Below are positions 7,159 through 14,047 of a DNA stretch of 14,609 bases, in pieces. The stretch is from an uncultured Paraprevotella sp. (GTDB taxonomy: Bacteria > Bacteroidota > Bacteroidia > Bacteroidales > Bacteroidaceae), in NCBI GenBank assembly GCA_900766785.1, contig CAAFWT010000089.1, forward strand, positions 1 to 14,609, given 5' to 3'. The stretch's first letter is position 1, and every line of letters starts with the position of its first letter. The translations under genes were made by a program, and so were the position numbers. Under the pieces are notes generated by a model. That model had not been told where the DNA came from. It made no database searches and was given only the letters and a program-made list of their open reading frames with translations.

Positions 7159-8457
7159 TGCTATGGTGCCCATGAGAATACCCAGTTTGGCATCATTGAG
7201 CAAGTCGACATGCTCGGCAGGATAACTCAATCCTGCCATAAACATGCTCACGGTAAAACCTATTCCGCACAGCACACAGATGCTGGCAAATGATGACCAG
7301 GTGGCTCCTTCGGGACGCTGAATGACACGCATCTTGATAAAGAGATAGGTGGCACCAAAGACACCCAGGAACTTACCCACAAGCAGACCAAGGCAGACTG
7401 CCAATCCCACACCACTGAAGAGGTTGGCAAGGCTCATTCCATCGAAGTTTACTCCCGCATTGGCAAAAGCGAACAAGGGGATGATAAAGAAGTTGATGGG
7501 TGTCTTGAGCGCATCCTCAAGGTCTTGCAACGGGCTTATCAAGTGGTCACTCGCACTTTCCACACTCTTCAGTATGGATATCTCCTCATCACTGAGAACC
7601 ACAGGCTTGTTGCGGTCTGCAATGGTGGTCTCTGTAACAGGGAATTTACTTAGATTCTTACGTATGCGGCTGATGTAGTATTTGGTACCATTGGGCAAAT
7701 TGGCAGGGATACAGAAGGCCAATACTACTCCTGCAATGGTGGAGTGAATGCCACTGTTGAGCATACAGTACCAGAGCAGGAAACCTACTGTTATGTAAAG
7801 TGATTTGCTGCGAGCCTGTCTCCAGTTGCACAAGCATAGGAAGGCAACACAAACGGCAGCCCATCCCAGGTATCTCATACTCAAGTCGCTACTATATCGG
7901 ATGGCTATGACGATGATGCCTCCCAGGTCATCTGCCACTGCCAGTGCAGCCAGGAAAATCTTAAGGCTGGTGGGACATCTCTTGCTGAAGATACTTAATA
8001 CTCCCAATGAGAATGCGATGTCCGTGGCCATAGGTATGGCCATGCCTCGCTCCATGACGGGATCCTTGGGACATACCAGGAAGAAGACGATAACGGGGAC
8101 AAGCATACCTCCACACGCTCCAATGATAGGAGCCAAGGCTTTCTTCGGAGAGGACAACTCACCACAGAGTATCTCACGCTTTATCTCCAGTCCTACACTC
8201 AGGAAGAAGAAGGCCATAAGAAAATCACTGATAAAGGCACCAAGGCTCATGGCCTGATGATTCTGACTGAAAAGATTAAACCCGCCTATGCTTACGCTTA
8301 CAGGCATTTCCCAAAAACTACGATAGGCATCTCCCCAAGGACTGTTTGCCACTATGAGCGCAGCTATCGTGGCAATCACCAACAGCACGCTGCCGTTAAC
8401 ATTTCTCTTCAACATACTGACGAATGCATAATTTCTGTTTGATCTTTCTACTTCCAT
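7078..8457 (-). CDS. nhaA: Na+/H+ antiporter NhaA
   Basis: A 459-residue inner-membrane antiporter that exports Na+ (or Li+) in exchange for protons, for salt and pH homeostasis. Many hydrophobic helices are visible. Functional residues match E. coli NhaA: Asp in ATDIAF (146; E. coli D133), the Asp pair in VADDLGG (176-177; E. coli D163/D164), and Lys in VGKFLG (about 362; E. coli K300). E. coli NhaA has 388 residues; the extra length is mostly a charged loop at about 258-320 between helices, which I recall from other long-form NhaA proteins. The start is ATG 8457 with no Shine-Dalgarno site. It lies 295 bp downstream of the sugar-kinase gene, with its own candidate promoter in that gap. Its last 27 codons, including the stop, are antisense to the end of the phosphoesterase-propeller gene. 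Confidence 0.96.
   Translation of the reverse strand: MEVERSNRNYAFVSMLKRNVNGSVLLVIATIAALIVANSPWGDAYRSFWEMPVSVSIGGFNLFSQNHQAMSLGAFISDFLMAFFFLSVGLEIKREILCGELSSPKKALAPIIGACGGMLVPVIVFFLVCPKDPVMERGMAIPMATDIAFSLGVLSIFSKRCPTSLKIFLAALAVADDLGGIIVIAIRYSSDLSMRYLGWAAVCVAFLCLCNWRQARSKSLYITVGFLLWYCMLNSGIHSTIAGVVLAFCIPANLPNGTKYYISRIRKNLSKFPVTETTIADRNKPVVLSDEEISILKSVESASDHLISPLQDLEDALKTPINFFIIPLFAFANAGVNFDGMSLANLFSGVGLAVCLGLLVGKFLGVFGATYLFIKMRVIQRPEGATWSSFASICVLCGIGFTVSMFMAGLSYPAEHVDLLNDAKLGILMGTIASAIIGSLMLNATLPKQDANVSASGGE
7133..7162 (+). terminator. Hairpin at the 3' end of the phosphoesterase-propeller gene
   Basis: AGCATCAG (7133-7140) pairs perfectly with CTGATGCT (7155-7162), around a 14-base loop that can form an inner CGAT/ATCG stem. 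The right arm contains the stop TGA (7156-7158). No T run follows. It is also inside nhaA coding sequence on the other strand, so it cannot be the end of the nhaA transcript. Confidence 0.3.
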
Positions 8458-8521
8458 ATTCTGTCTTTGTAGCTATTCTCCTCAACAATTCTGTTTACCT
8501 GGTCATCCTGCGGACGCCCTA

Positions 8522-8648
8522 CATACAGAGGGTATGAATGATATCCTCGCCAAACTTAGACTTGCGTATGGTGATGTACCATAGCGACAAAACGACCATG
8601 CAAAGGTACGCCTTTTGTTCTTTCGGCATTCCTCTGTATGGTCGTTTT
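8522..8648. repeat. Nested inverted repeats around the nhaA promoter element
   Basis: AAAACGACCAT (8589-8599) is the exact reverse complement of 8638-8648, with a 38-bp spacer holding the -7 element. CATACAGAGG (8522-8531) is the exact reverse complement of CCTCTGTATG (8631-8640). The two pairs share one right-hand block (8631-8648). The inner left arm sits at the predicted transcription start, which suits an operator. Confidence 0.6.
8601..8608 (-). promoter_or_regulatory. Candidate nhaA promoter -7 element
   Basis: Read on the minus strand this is TACCTTTG, an exact match to the Bacteroidetes -7 consensus TAnnTTTG and identical to the element upstream of typA. No TTTG is found at the -33 position (GAAT there). 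Predicted transcription would start near 8594, giving a leader of about 135 nt. The element lies in the spacer between inverted repeat arms. Confidence 0.5.
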
Positions 8649-8724
8649 TGTTGTTCTGATTAAGAAGTATTAACCCTATTTACCCTTAAATTCGTCAAAA
8701 AGTTCCGTTGTCGGGCTTCATCAC

Positions 8725-8740
8725 GAAGGCCTTCAGAAGG
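8725..8740 (-). terminator. Weak terminator-like palindrome after the kinase gene
   Basis: GAAGGCCTTC (8725-8734) is a perfect palindrome, and GCCTTC (8729-8734) can instead pair with GAAGGC (8736-8741), so the two folds compete. On the minus strand it starts about 12 bp after the kinase stop, and five T residues come about 28 bases later (8697-8701 region). Too short and too far from the T run to be a firm call. Confidence 0.25.
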
Positions 8741-8752
8741 CTTACACTGAGG

Positions 8753-9853
8753 TCAGGATGCGTGTTCTGCTATAAACCTCTTCATCTCCTCATAATGGCT
8801 CTCCACACTCAGGAAGAGGTGCAACTGATTGTTTGCCCGGTCGAAATTGTGGTCGGGATACTTACATTTCCAGTATTTGTCACCACTGATGTAATCCCAA
8901 AGGAATCTCACGCATTGCATATAGGGGAAGAGAGCCACAGCATAAGGCAGATTCTCCTTCTCTATGGGAAGCAGGAAACTGCCAGCTCCTTGGAGATAAC
9001 CCTCGGTGAAAGCCTTGAAGATTTCCATATTGAACCCTACCTTGTCCATATCGGGACAGTCCTCTGCCACAAAGTTAGCACCTGTCCTGAGAAAATCTCC
9101 ATAGTCGGAGAAGATGAAATTAGGCATCACGGTATCCAGGTCTATGACACAGAGAACGTTGTCCTGGTCGTCAAACATCATGTTGTTTACCTTGGTATCG
9201 CAATGGCATACCCTCTTGGGGAGGATGCCTTCACGTCCCATCCGCTCAGCTTTGCACATCTCTTCAGCTCTGTCATCGATGATGGCCAGCATCTCCTTGA
9301 CACGTGGTTCACTACTACGTCCTGTGGGATCGTTGGCAAGAACGTCACGCAACTGTTTCAGACGGAATTCCATATTGTGGAAATCCTTGATGGTTTCACC
9401 CAACTGAACAGGCAGGTCGGCCAGCATGGACTGGAACTGTCCGAAGGCCAGTCCCGCTGCCCTACTGCTTTCTGCATTGACAGCCTGCTTGGTGATAGCA
9501 TTGGGAATGAACACCATCACTCTCCAGTATTTGCCGTTCACCACAGCATAGAGTTTGCTATCCTGGCGCAAAGGAACAAACTGGAGCACACGACGTTCTA
9601 TATCGTCCTGTCCCTGCGCTTCCAGCTTCTTACGGATATGTTTGGTTACCGCCTCTATATTGCGCATCACCATATCCACATCGGGAAAGACTTGTTCGTT
9701 GACGCGCTGCAATACATAGTTGGGGCACTCATCCTCCAGGGTTTTCACCAGATAGGTGTCATTGATAAGGCCTTCGCCCAGAGGCTTGATTTCTCCTATG
9801 GTACCTTGAATGGCAAATAGGGAGAGAATTTCTTTCAGTTCTTTCTGTTCCAT
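8753..9853 (-). CDS. NahK-like N-acetylhexosamine 1-kinase / APH-fold phosphotransferase
   Basis: A 366-residue cytosolic kinase of the aminoglycoside-phosphotransferase/choline-kinase fold. The Brenner motif HCDTKVNN (217-224; catalytic Asp 219) and the metal-binding Asp of VIDLDT (236-241) are intact, and the N-lobe loop LGEGLINDTYLV (25-36) is present. By memory it aligns along its length with Bifidobacterium NahK, the N-acetylhexosamine 1-kinase of the lacto-N-biose pathway: QxxNxxVFPD near 49-58, ETIKDFHN (153-160), DLDTVMP (238-244) and KYPDHN (331-336). The likely role is making GlcNAc- or GalNAc-1-phosphate from mucin or host-glycan sugars, or salvaging wall amino sugars; exact substrate is inferred. 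It starts 21 bp after the MG2-like gene, with no Shine-Dalgarno site, and is probably co-transcribed with it. No lacto-N-biose phosphorylase is in view. Automatic pipelines may call it aminoglycoside phosphotransferase, but resistance is unlikely. Confidence 0.8.
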   Translation of the reverse strand: MEQKELKEILSLFAIQGTIGEIKPLGEGLINDTYLVKTLEDECPNYVLQRVNEQVFPDVDMVMRNIEAVTKHIRKKLEAQGQDDIERRVLQFVPLRQDSKLYAVVNGKYWRVMVFIPNAITKQAVNAESSRAAGLAFGQFQSMLADLPVQLGETIKDFHNMEFRLKQLRDVLANDPTGRSSEPRVKEMLAIIDDRAEEMCKAERMGREGILPKRVCHCDTKVNNMMFDDQDNVLCVIDLDTVMPNFIFSDYGDFLRTGANFVAEDCPDMDKVGFNMEIFKAFTEGYLQGAGSFLLPIEKENLPYAVALFPYMQCVRFLWDYISGDKYWKCKYPDHNFDRANNQLHLFLSVESHYEEMKRFIAEHAS

Positions 9854-9874
9854 ATAGTTAATAGCGTTGTTGTG

Positions 9875-12727
9875 TTATTCCCTGTCTTCAGGCATCTCCT
9901 GGCCGCTTTGCAGCGTGCCGTCGATGGCCATTCCTTCGGCACTGATACCCATCTTGGTGGTCCTTCCGTTGTTGTAGAAACTGATTGTCGCTGTTCCGCT
10001 TTCGTCCAGTTGTACATCGGGGTTCCAGTACAGAGTGCGTCGGTAATCCTTATGTTCGGGCAGTGGTTTGTTTGCATATGAGGGCTGGTAGAACTCGTAG
10101 GGAAGGGTGAAGCCAGGCAAATGGTAATATCTGTCACGGAAGGTGACTCGTTTTGCATCGTCATCATATATTCTCAAGTCCACAATCACGAGCGGCTGAT
10201 TGCTTGCTTGATAATCTTCGCTCCCTTCCTGCCTTGGGCTGTAGTCGGTATAGATATACACCTTGTCCAGGTAGGGCAGGTGGCTATATTTCTCCGATTC
10301 CCCGTTGGACATATGATAAGATGACGTGTGGCTGTTCTTTCTGATCTCCAACTCGTAATTGCGCTCCTGATTCATGTCACCGATATAGTAACGTGCGATA
10401 TTATAGGCAAAATCCGCTCCATTGGTGAAATATCCGTTGCAAAGCCCTGCATCCGATATAGCATTGAAGGCGTCATAGGCATCCACCACATAGGCAGGCT
10501 TGCTGGCATCGAAACGCGTGTAGGAGTTCTTCTTGGCTGTTACCGTTACTGTCTGCAGCATTCGCGCATCGTCAAATTTCCAGTCCTCGTTGAGTGCGGT
10601 CCCCTTTGGAGCTTCAGCCAGATGCTTCTGATACCAGTTGTAGGGTTTTACGAAACGAGGATTGTACTGGTCCAGTTTGACATAGAAATCGGGATAGTTG
10701 ATTTCTTCATTGATGTCTTCGCTTCTGTCCACCCATATATGTTTGTCAAATTTCTCCTGTCCCCAGTGGGTGGTGTCGGCAGCAGCCAGATAGAAGTGGC
10801 ACCCTTCGAAGAAGCGTGGAGACTGAATGCTGAATCGGGCATTCTGGGTGAGCATGTCGCCAGAGATGGCTTGTTCGGAACCGGTCTTCATAAACTCGGC
10901 ATGCACAAGCACAGGACGTTTCATCTTGTTGGTGGTGCTCCAGTATCTGCCATGGATATTGGTTGCCGATGGAGCATCATTGTGGCGTTGCTGGTTCTCG
11001 CTGTCCTTGGCAAACTCATCCATCTCTTGCCTCACGTCCTTGATTTTCCCATCTCTCACACTCTCGGCCACGCTGTTACGCCGACTCTTATCCCCCTTCA
11101 TGGCTTCCCGTTCGCTATCGGTGGTCATGTCCTTTTCTTTCATCTGTTCGACCTTCTGCTCCACTTCTGTCAGCACGGTAGTGGCTTCGTATTTGTTTAC
11201 CATACCCGTCATCAGAGGTGTCCGTTCGGGCTGATGTAAGAGTTCGAATGAGCCTGGGGTGGCCATCAGGCGCCAGTCATACCGTCTCCATCCTTGTATC
11301 ATGAGCAGGAGGTCGAGTGCCCGCTGGTGTTCTGCGTCATCTTTCTCGAAGAAATATCTCGGGTTTTCGATGAATCCCTTCACCTGGCTGCAGAGAAGCA
11401 TTTCCGTCATGATATTGTTGTTGTCATACAGATATTCTGTGTGGGCAGCATCCCTGACGGCCACACTCACGTTACTACCAGGAACCCCTCCCTTGATCTG
11501 CACTTCCACGGGTGCAAAGGGTTCGCTACCCTGCTTGCTGAGTCCGTTGAATGAGAGTGTATTTCCTGTGCTTGTCTCTCCGTCCTTGACAAAGAAGAGA
11601 CGGTCAGCCCAGATGATTCCTTTGCTGTCAAAGATGGTCACCTGATTCACTCCTGTACGCAGGGCATTGCTGTTGAGGCTGACGGTATGCTCTTTCCCTG
11701 CTTCCAGTGTCCTGAAATCCTGTTGCACTCCTTGGCACATTACTGTCATACCTAATGTCTGCTGGGCTGGCATTCCTGCGCAGGCCAGATGGATATTGAT
11801 TTTCCCCTCTGCCTGGTCTACTTGTATGGCGCATCCGTCGGTTTGCACCTGGGGCAGCTTGACTTTCGTTTCCTGTTCTCCCGATGTGAGATGAGCTGTA
11901 TAGGTAACGCCCTCTTGTGGTACAAAGGTGAATGTTCCTCGGCCTCTGTTCTCGGTCTTCGAAGTTGCCACTTGACTACCTTTATCGTCGGTCACCACCA
12001 GACTTCCATCCTTGTGTTGTCCCTCATCGGTACCACCTTCCCAGGCCACGCGGCAGGACACTCCTGCCACCAGGTTTCCACCCTCGGGATAGAGGGTGAG
12101 CAACAGGTCGGGAGTATCCCCACTGGAGCTGAGTCTCTTCCTCAGGGGACGCAGGGTCATATTATGCTCAAAAGAGCCGTCTACCTTGGGCTTGTCATAC
12201 ACAGGGAAGGTTCTGCTGTAGAGTTTCTCATAATCTATATAATAATCCTGTGCATAATTGCGCCTTATGAACCACTGCTCGGCCAGTTTGGCATGTGGAT
12301 GTTCGGTGATACCCCAGTTGAGCATCCAGCGGGTGTAGGCTCTCAGTTCGTAGAAGCCGCTATATAGTGTATCGAGAAGCACAAACGAACCATTGCATTG
12401 ACCATTCTTCATCTCCAGTTGCTGGCGTTCCACCAGATATCCGTCCTGATTGTACAGGTCGGCATAGAGCACGCCACTCACTCCGCTGGGTTTTCTGGTG
12501 TCGGACCGTTGCACGTAGGCTTTGTAGTATATGGTGTCCCCCAGGAAGTAGCAGTTGTTGTCCATATGAACGAAGATTTGCTCTTGAGGGATGGCCTTGC
12601 CAAACCGTAACGCTCTGTCTGCCCATCCTTCCAGGGTGGTGGGCATCTTGCTTGTATTGTCCTGTGCAAAAACAATCATGCTGTTGCAAAGCAATAGGAC
12701 GAGAATATGGTATATACCTTTAGCCAT
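9875..12727 (-). CDS. Secreted MG2/alpha-2-macroglobulin-like protein with plug-like segment
   Basis: A 950-residue exported protein of a Bacteroidetes family of unknown role. A signal peptide is cleaved near FA|Q (21/22). Residues about 50-140 match the MG2 beta-sandwich start typical of the family: IFVHMDNNCYFLGDTIYYKAYV, shortened here to VHMD..Y..GDTIYYKAY, then SGFYELRAYTRWM (123-135). LYPEGGNLVAGVSCRVAW (212-229) is the next family hallmark. Residues about 517-586 are a highly charged linker, perhaps helical. MLQTVTVTAKK (723-733) and the following 80 residues resemble the start of a TonB-receptor plug, but there is no room for a 22-strand barrel, so it is not a transporter. The end (DVQLDESGTATISFYNN...) is a closing beta-sandwich as in relatives. 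No thioester CxEQ motif was seen, unlike true bacterial alpha-2-macroglobulins. An SD-like AAGGA (12732-12736) precedes the ATG, and a (CA)8 tract lies just upstream of that. Confidence 0.7.
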   Translation of the reverse strand: MAKGIYHILVLLLCNSMIVFAQDNTSKMPTTLEGWADRALRFGKAIPQEQIFVHMDNNCYFLGDTIYYKAYVQRSDTRKPSGVSGVLYADLYNQDGYLVERQQLEMKNGQCNGSFVLLDTLYSGFYELRAYTRWMLNWGITEHPHAKLAEQWFIRRNYAQDYYIDYEKLYSRTFPVYDKPKVDGSFEHNMTLRPLRKRLSSSGDTPDLLLTLYPEGGNLVAGVSCRVAWEGGTDEGQHKDGSLVVTDDKGSQVATSKTENRGRGTFTFVPQEGVTYTAHLTSGEQETKVKLPQVQTDGCAIQVDQAEGKINIHLACAGMPAQQTLGMTVMCQGVQQDFRTLEAGKEHTVSLNSNALRTGVNQVTIFDSKGIIWADRLFFVKDGETSTGNTLSFNGLSKQGSEPFAPVEVQIKGGVPGSNVSVAVRDAAHTEYLYDNNNIMTEMLLCSQVKGFIENPRYFFEKDDAEHQRALDLLLMIQGWRRYDWRLMATPGSFELLHQPERTPLMTGMVNKYEATTVLTEVEQKVEQMKEKDMTTDSEREAMKGDKSRRNSVAESVRDGKIKDVRQEMDEFAKDSENQQRHNDAPSATNIHGRYWSTTNKMKRPVLVHAEFMKTGSEQAISGDMLTQNARFSIQSPRFFEGCHFYLAAADTTHWGQEKFDKHIWVDRSEDINEEINYPDFYVKLDQYNPRFVKPYNWYQKHLAEAPKGTALNEDWKFDDARMLQTVTVTAKKNSYTRFDASKPAYVVDAYDAFNAISDAGLCNGYFTNGADFAYNIARYYIGDMNQERNYELEIRKNSHTSSYHMSNGESEKYSHLPYLDKVYIYTDYSPRQEGSEDYQASNQPLVIVDLRIYDDDAKRVTFRDRYYHLPGFTLPYEFYQPSYANKPLPEHKDYRRTLYWNPDVQLDESGTATISFYNNGRTTKMGISAEGMAIDGTLQSGQEMPEDRE

Positions 12728-12738
12728 GATTTCCTTGA

Positions 12739-12754
12739 TGTGTGTGTGTGTGTG
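12739..12754 (-). repeat. (CA)8 dinucleotide tract in the leader of the MG2-like gene
   Basis: Sixteen bases of pure TG repeat on the plus strand, CA on the coding strand, end 11 bp before the ATG and just upstream of the AAGGA ribosome-binding site. Such tracts can change length by slipped-strand mispairing, which here would alter leader or promoter spacing without shifting the reading frame. Confidence 0.9.
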
Positions 12755-12806
12755 ATTTTTTAGTACTGTTTAGATATGTCTTGTCGGTGCTTTAAGTATA
12801 TGAATC

Positions 12807-12848
12807 GGCCTCTCTGTGACGTGCCGTATGGTCTCTGCAGAGAGGGCC
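12807..12848 (-). terminator. Hairpin between rfbB and the MG2-like gene
   Basis: GGCCTCTCTG (12807-12816) pairs with CAGAGAGGGCC (12838-12848) with one bulged G. It lies 33 bp after the rfbB stop and is a plausible end for the rfb transcript, though no T run follows on the minus strand. The 12-bp palindrome TCTCTGCAGAGA (12832-12843) offers a competing fold. Confidence 0.4.
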
Positions 12849-12860
12849 GCTGTTTGTTTC

Positions 12861-12872
12861 GTGCATATGCAC
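12861..12872. repeat. 12-bp perfect palindrome just after rfbB
   Basis: GTGCATATGCAC is fully self-complementary and lies 8 bp beyond the rfbB stop codon. It could be a small hairpin at the 3' end of the message or a protein-binding site; position alone does not decide. Confidence 0.6.
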
Positions 12873-12880
12873 AGGACTTG

Positions 12881-14017
12881 TTATCGCCCTGCGTACATGC
12901 TCTGATAGTATTTCTCGTACTCTCCTGATGTGATATTGTCCAGCCACTCCTGATGGTCCAGATACCAACGAACTGTCTTTTCTATTCCTTCCTCAAACTG
13001 CAGGCTTGGTTCCCAGCCCAGCTCTTGCTGCAGTTTCGTACTGTCTATGGCATATCGTGCATCATGTCCGGGACGGTCGGTCACATAAGTGATAAGGTCC
13101 ATATCGGCTCCCTCTTCACGTCCCAGCAATCTATCGACGGTTTTGATGATGACCTTGATGATATCAATGTTCTTCCATTCGTTGAAACCTCCGATGTTGT
13201 ACGTCTCAGCCACTCTTCCCTGGTGGAAGATGAGGTCAATAGCTCGTGCATGATCCTCCACATAAAGCCAATCGCGGATGTTCTCTCCCTTGCCATAAAC
13301 GGGCAGAGGCTTTCTGTGTCGGATATTGTTGATGAACAGGGGAATCAGTTTCTCGGGGAACTGATAAGGACCGTAATTATTGGAACAGTTGGTGACGATG
13401 GTGGGCATACCATAGGTGTCATGGTAAGCACGCACGAAATGGTCGGAACTGGCCTTGGATGCAGAATAGGGACTGTGTGGACGATATGATGTATCCTCGC
13501 GGAAGAATTCATCTCCATAGGCCAAATGATGCTGACTGCTGCTCGCTGCCGTGGTGAATGGCGGCTCTACACCTTCGGGGCGGTTCATCTCCAGCGCCCC
13601 ATACACCTCATCGGTACTTATATGATAGAATCTCTTCCCTTCGTATTTCTCGGGCAGACTTTCCCAGTATTCACGGGCAGCTTGGAGGAGTGTGAGCGTA
13701 CCCATCACATTGGTACGTGCAAAGGTGAAGGGGTCCTTGATGCTACGGTCCACATGGCTCTCGGCAGCCAGATGGATGATGCCGTCCACATGCTCTTCTC
13801 TTATCAGTCGGCTCACTCCTTCGTAATCACAGATATCCATGCGCACAAAGCGGTAGTTGGTTCGCATCTCCACGTCCGACAGGTTACCCAGATTGCCCGC
13901 ATAAGTCAGTTTGTCGAGACAGATGATTTCATAGTCGGAGTATTTATTCACGAAGAGGCGCACCACATGGCTTCCTATGAAGCCTGCGCCACCTGTGATG
14001 ATGATAGTCCTTTTCAT
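12881..14017 (-). CDS. rfbB: dTDP-glucose 4,6-dehydratase
   Basis: A 378-residue cytosolic extended short-chain dehydrogenase that turns dTDP-glucose into dTDP-4-keto-6-deoxyglucose, the second step of dTDP-L-rhamnose synthesis. The NAD-binding loop GGAGFIGS is at 9-16. The catalytic set is intact: T135, D136 and E137 in STDEVYG (134-140), and Tyr 184 and Lys 188 in YSASK. NNYGPYQFPEKLIP (213-226) and RDWLYVEDH (248-256) are further RmlB hallmarks. An insertion at about 141-178 between the STDEVYG and YSASK motifs is longer than in E. coli and resembles the Bacteroides form as I recall it. It follows rfbD by 30 bp in an AT-rich spacer and is probably the last gene of a rhamnose operon, ended by the hairpins at 12807-12872. 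No Shine-Dalgarno site precedes the ATG. Confidence 0.97.
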   Translation of the reverse strand: MKRTIIITGGAGFIGSHVVRLFVNKYSDYEIICLDKLTYAGNLGNLSDVEMRTNYRFVRMDICDYEGVSRLIREEHVDGIIHLAAESHVDRSIKDPFTFARTNVMGTLTLLQAAREYWESLPEKYEGKRFYHISTDEVYGALEMNRPEGVEPPFTTAASSSQHHLAYGDEFFREDTSYRPHSPYSASKASSDHFVRAYHDTYGMPTIVTNCSNNYGPYQFPEKLIPLFINNIRHRKPLPVYGKGENIRDWLYVEDHARAIDLIFHQGRVAETYNIGGFNEWKNIDIIKVIIKTVDRLLGREEGADMDLITYVTDRPGHDARYAIDSTKLQQELGWEPSLQFEEGIEKTVRWYLDHQEWLDNITSGEYEKYYQSMYAGR

Positions 14018-14020
14018 TAT

Positions 14021-14032
14021 TATATATATATA
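14021..14032. repeat. (TA)6 tract between rfbD and rfbB
   Basis: Six TA units sit 3 bp upstream of the rfbB ATG, in the 30-bp spacer between rfbD and rfbB. It leaves the rfbB initiation site unpaired or weakly paired and contains no ribosome-binding site. Its length could vary by slippage. Confidence 0.8.
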
Positions 14033-14047
14033 TTATGTAATGCCGTA

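Larger units (their letters stand above)
8458..8752. other. Intergenic region nhaA-kinase (295 bp)
   Basis: No gene is seen. Reading leftward from the kinase stop it holds a weak terminator-like palindrome (8725-8740), an AT-rich stretch, nested inverted repeats, the candidate nhaA promoter and a leader of about 135 nt with a small stem TATGGT/ACCATA (8567-8572 with 8578-8583). The leader could fold, but I recognise no riboswitch class in it. Confidence 0.5.

Noticed and set aside
8556..8582. Short frame MVHHHTQV in the nhaA leader, resembling a leader peptide
   Set aside because: Eight codons with three His is too little evidence; nhaA is not an amino-acid operon and no attenuator fold was seen.
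8522..8648. Invertible (phase-variable) promoter of the Bacteroides capsule type
   Set aside because: The arms are only 10-11 bp with 38 or 99 bp between them, shorter and closer than invertible promoters I know of, and no site-specific recombinase gene is in view.
8708..9820. 370-codon plus-strand frame opposite the kinase gene
   Set aside because: It is antisense to a complete kinase with intact catalytic motifs; its translation shows no domain. Codon bias of the real gene can leave such a frame open.
8753..9853. Aminoglycoside resistance gene
   Set aside because: Only the fold and catalytic motifs are shared; sequence landmarks along the length fit the NahK sugar-kinase group better.
10328..11239. 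303-codon plus-strand frame inside the MG2-like gene
   Set aside because: It mirrors the reading frame of the real gene and has no recognisable domain or start signal.
9875..12727. TonB-dependent receptor
   Set aside because: A plug-like stretch exists but the remaining 140 or so residues cannot form the 22-strand barrel, and the N-terminus is an MG2-type domain.
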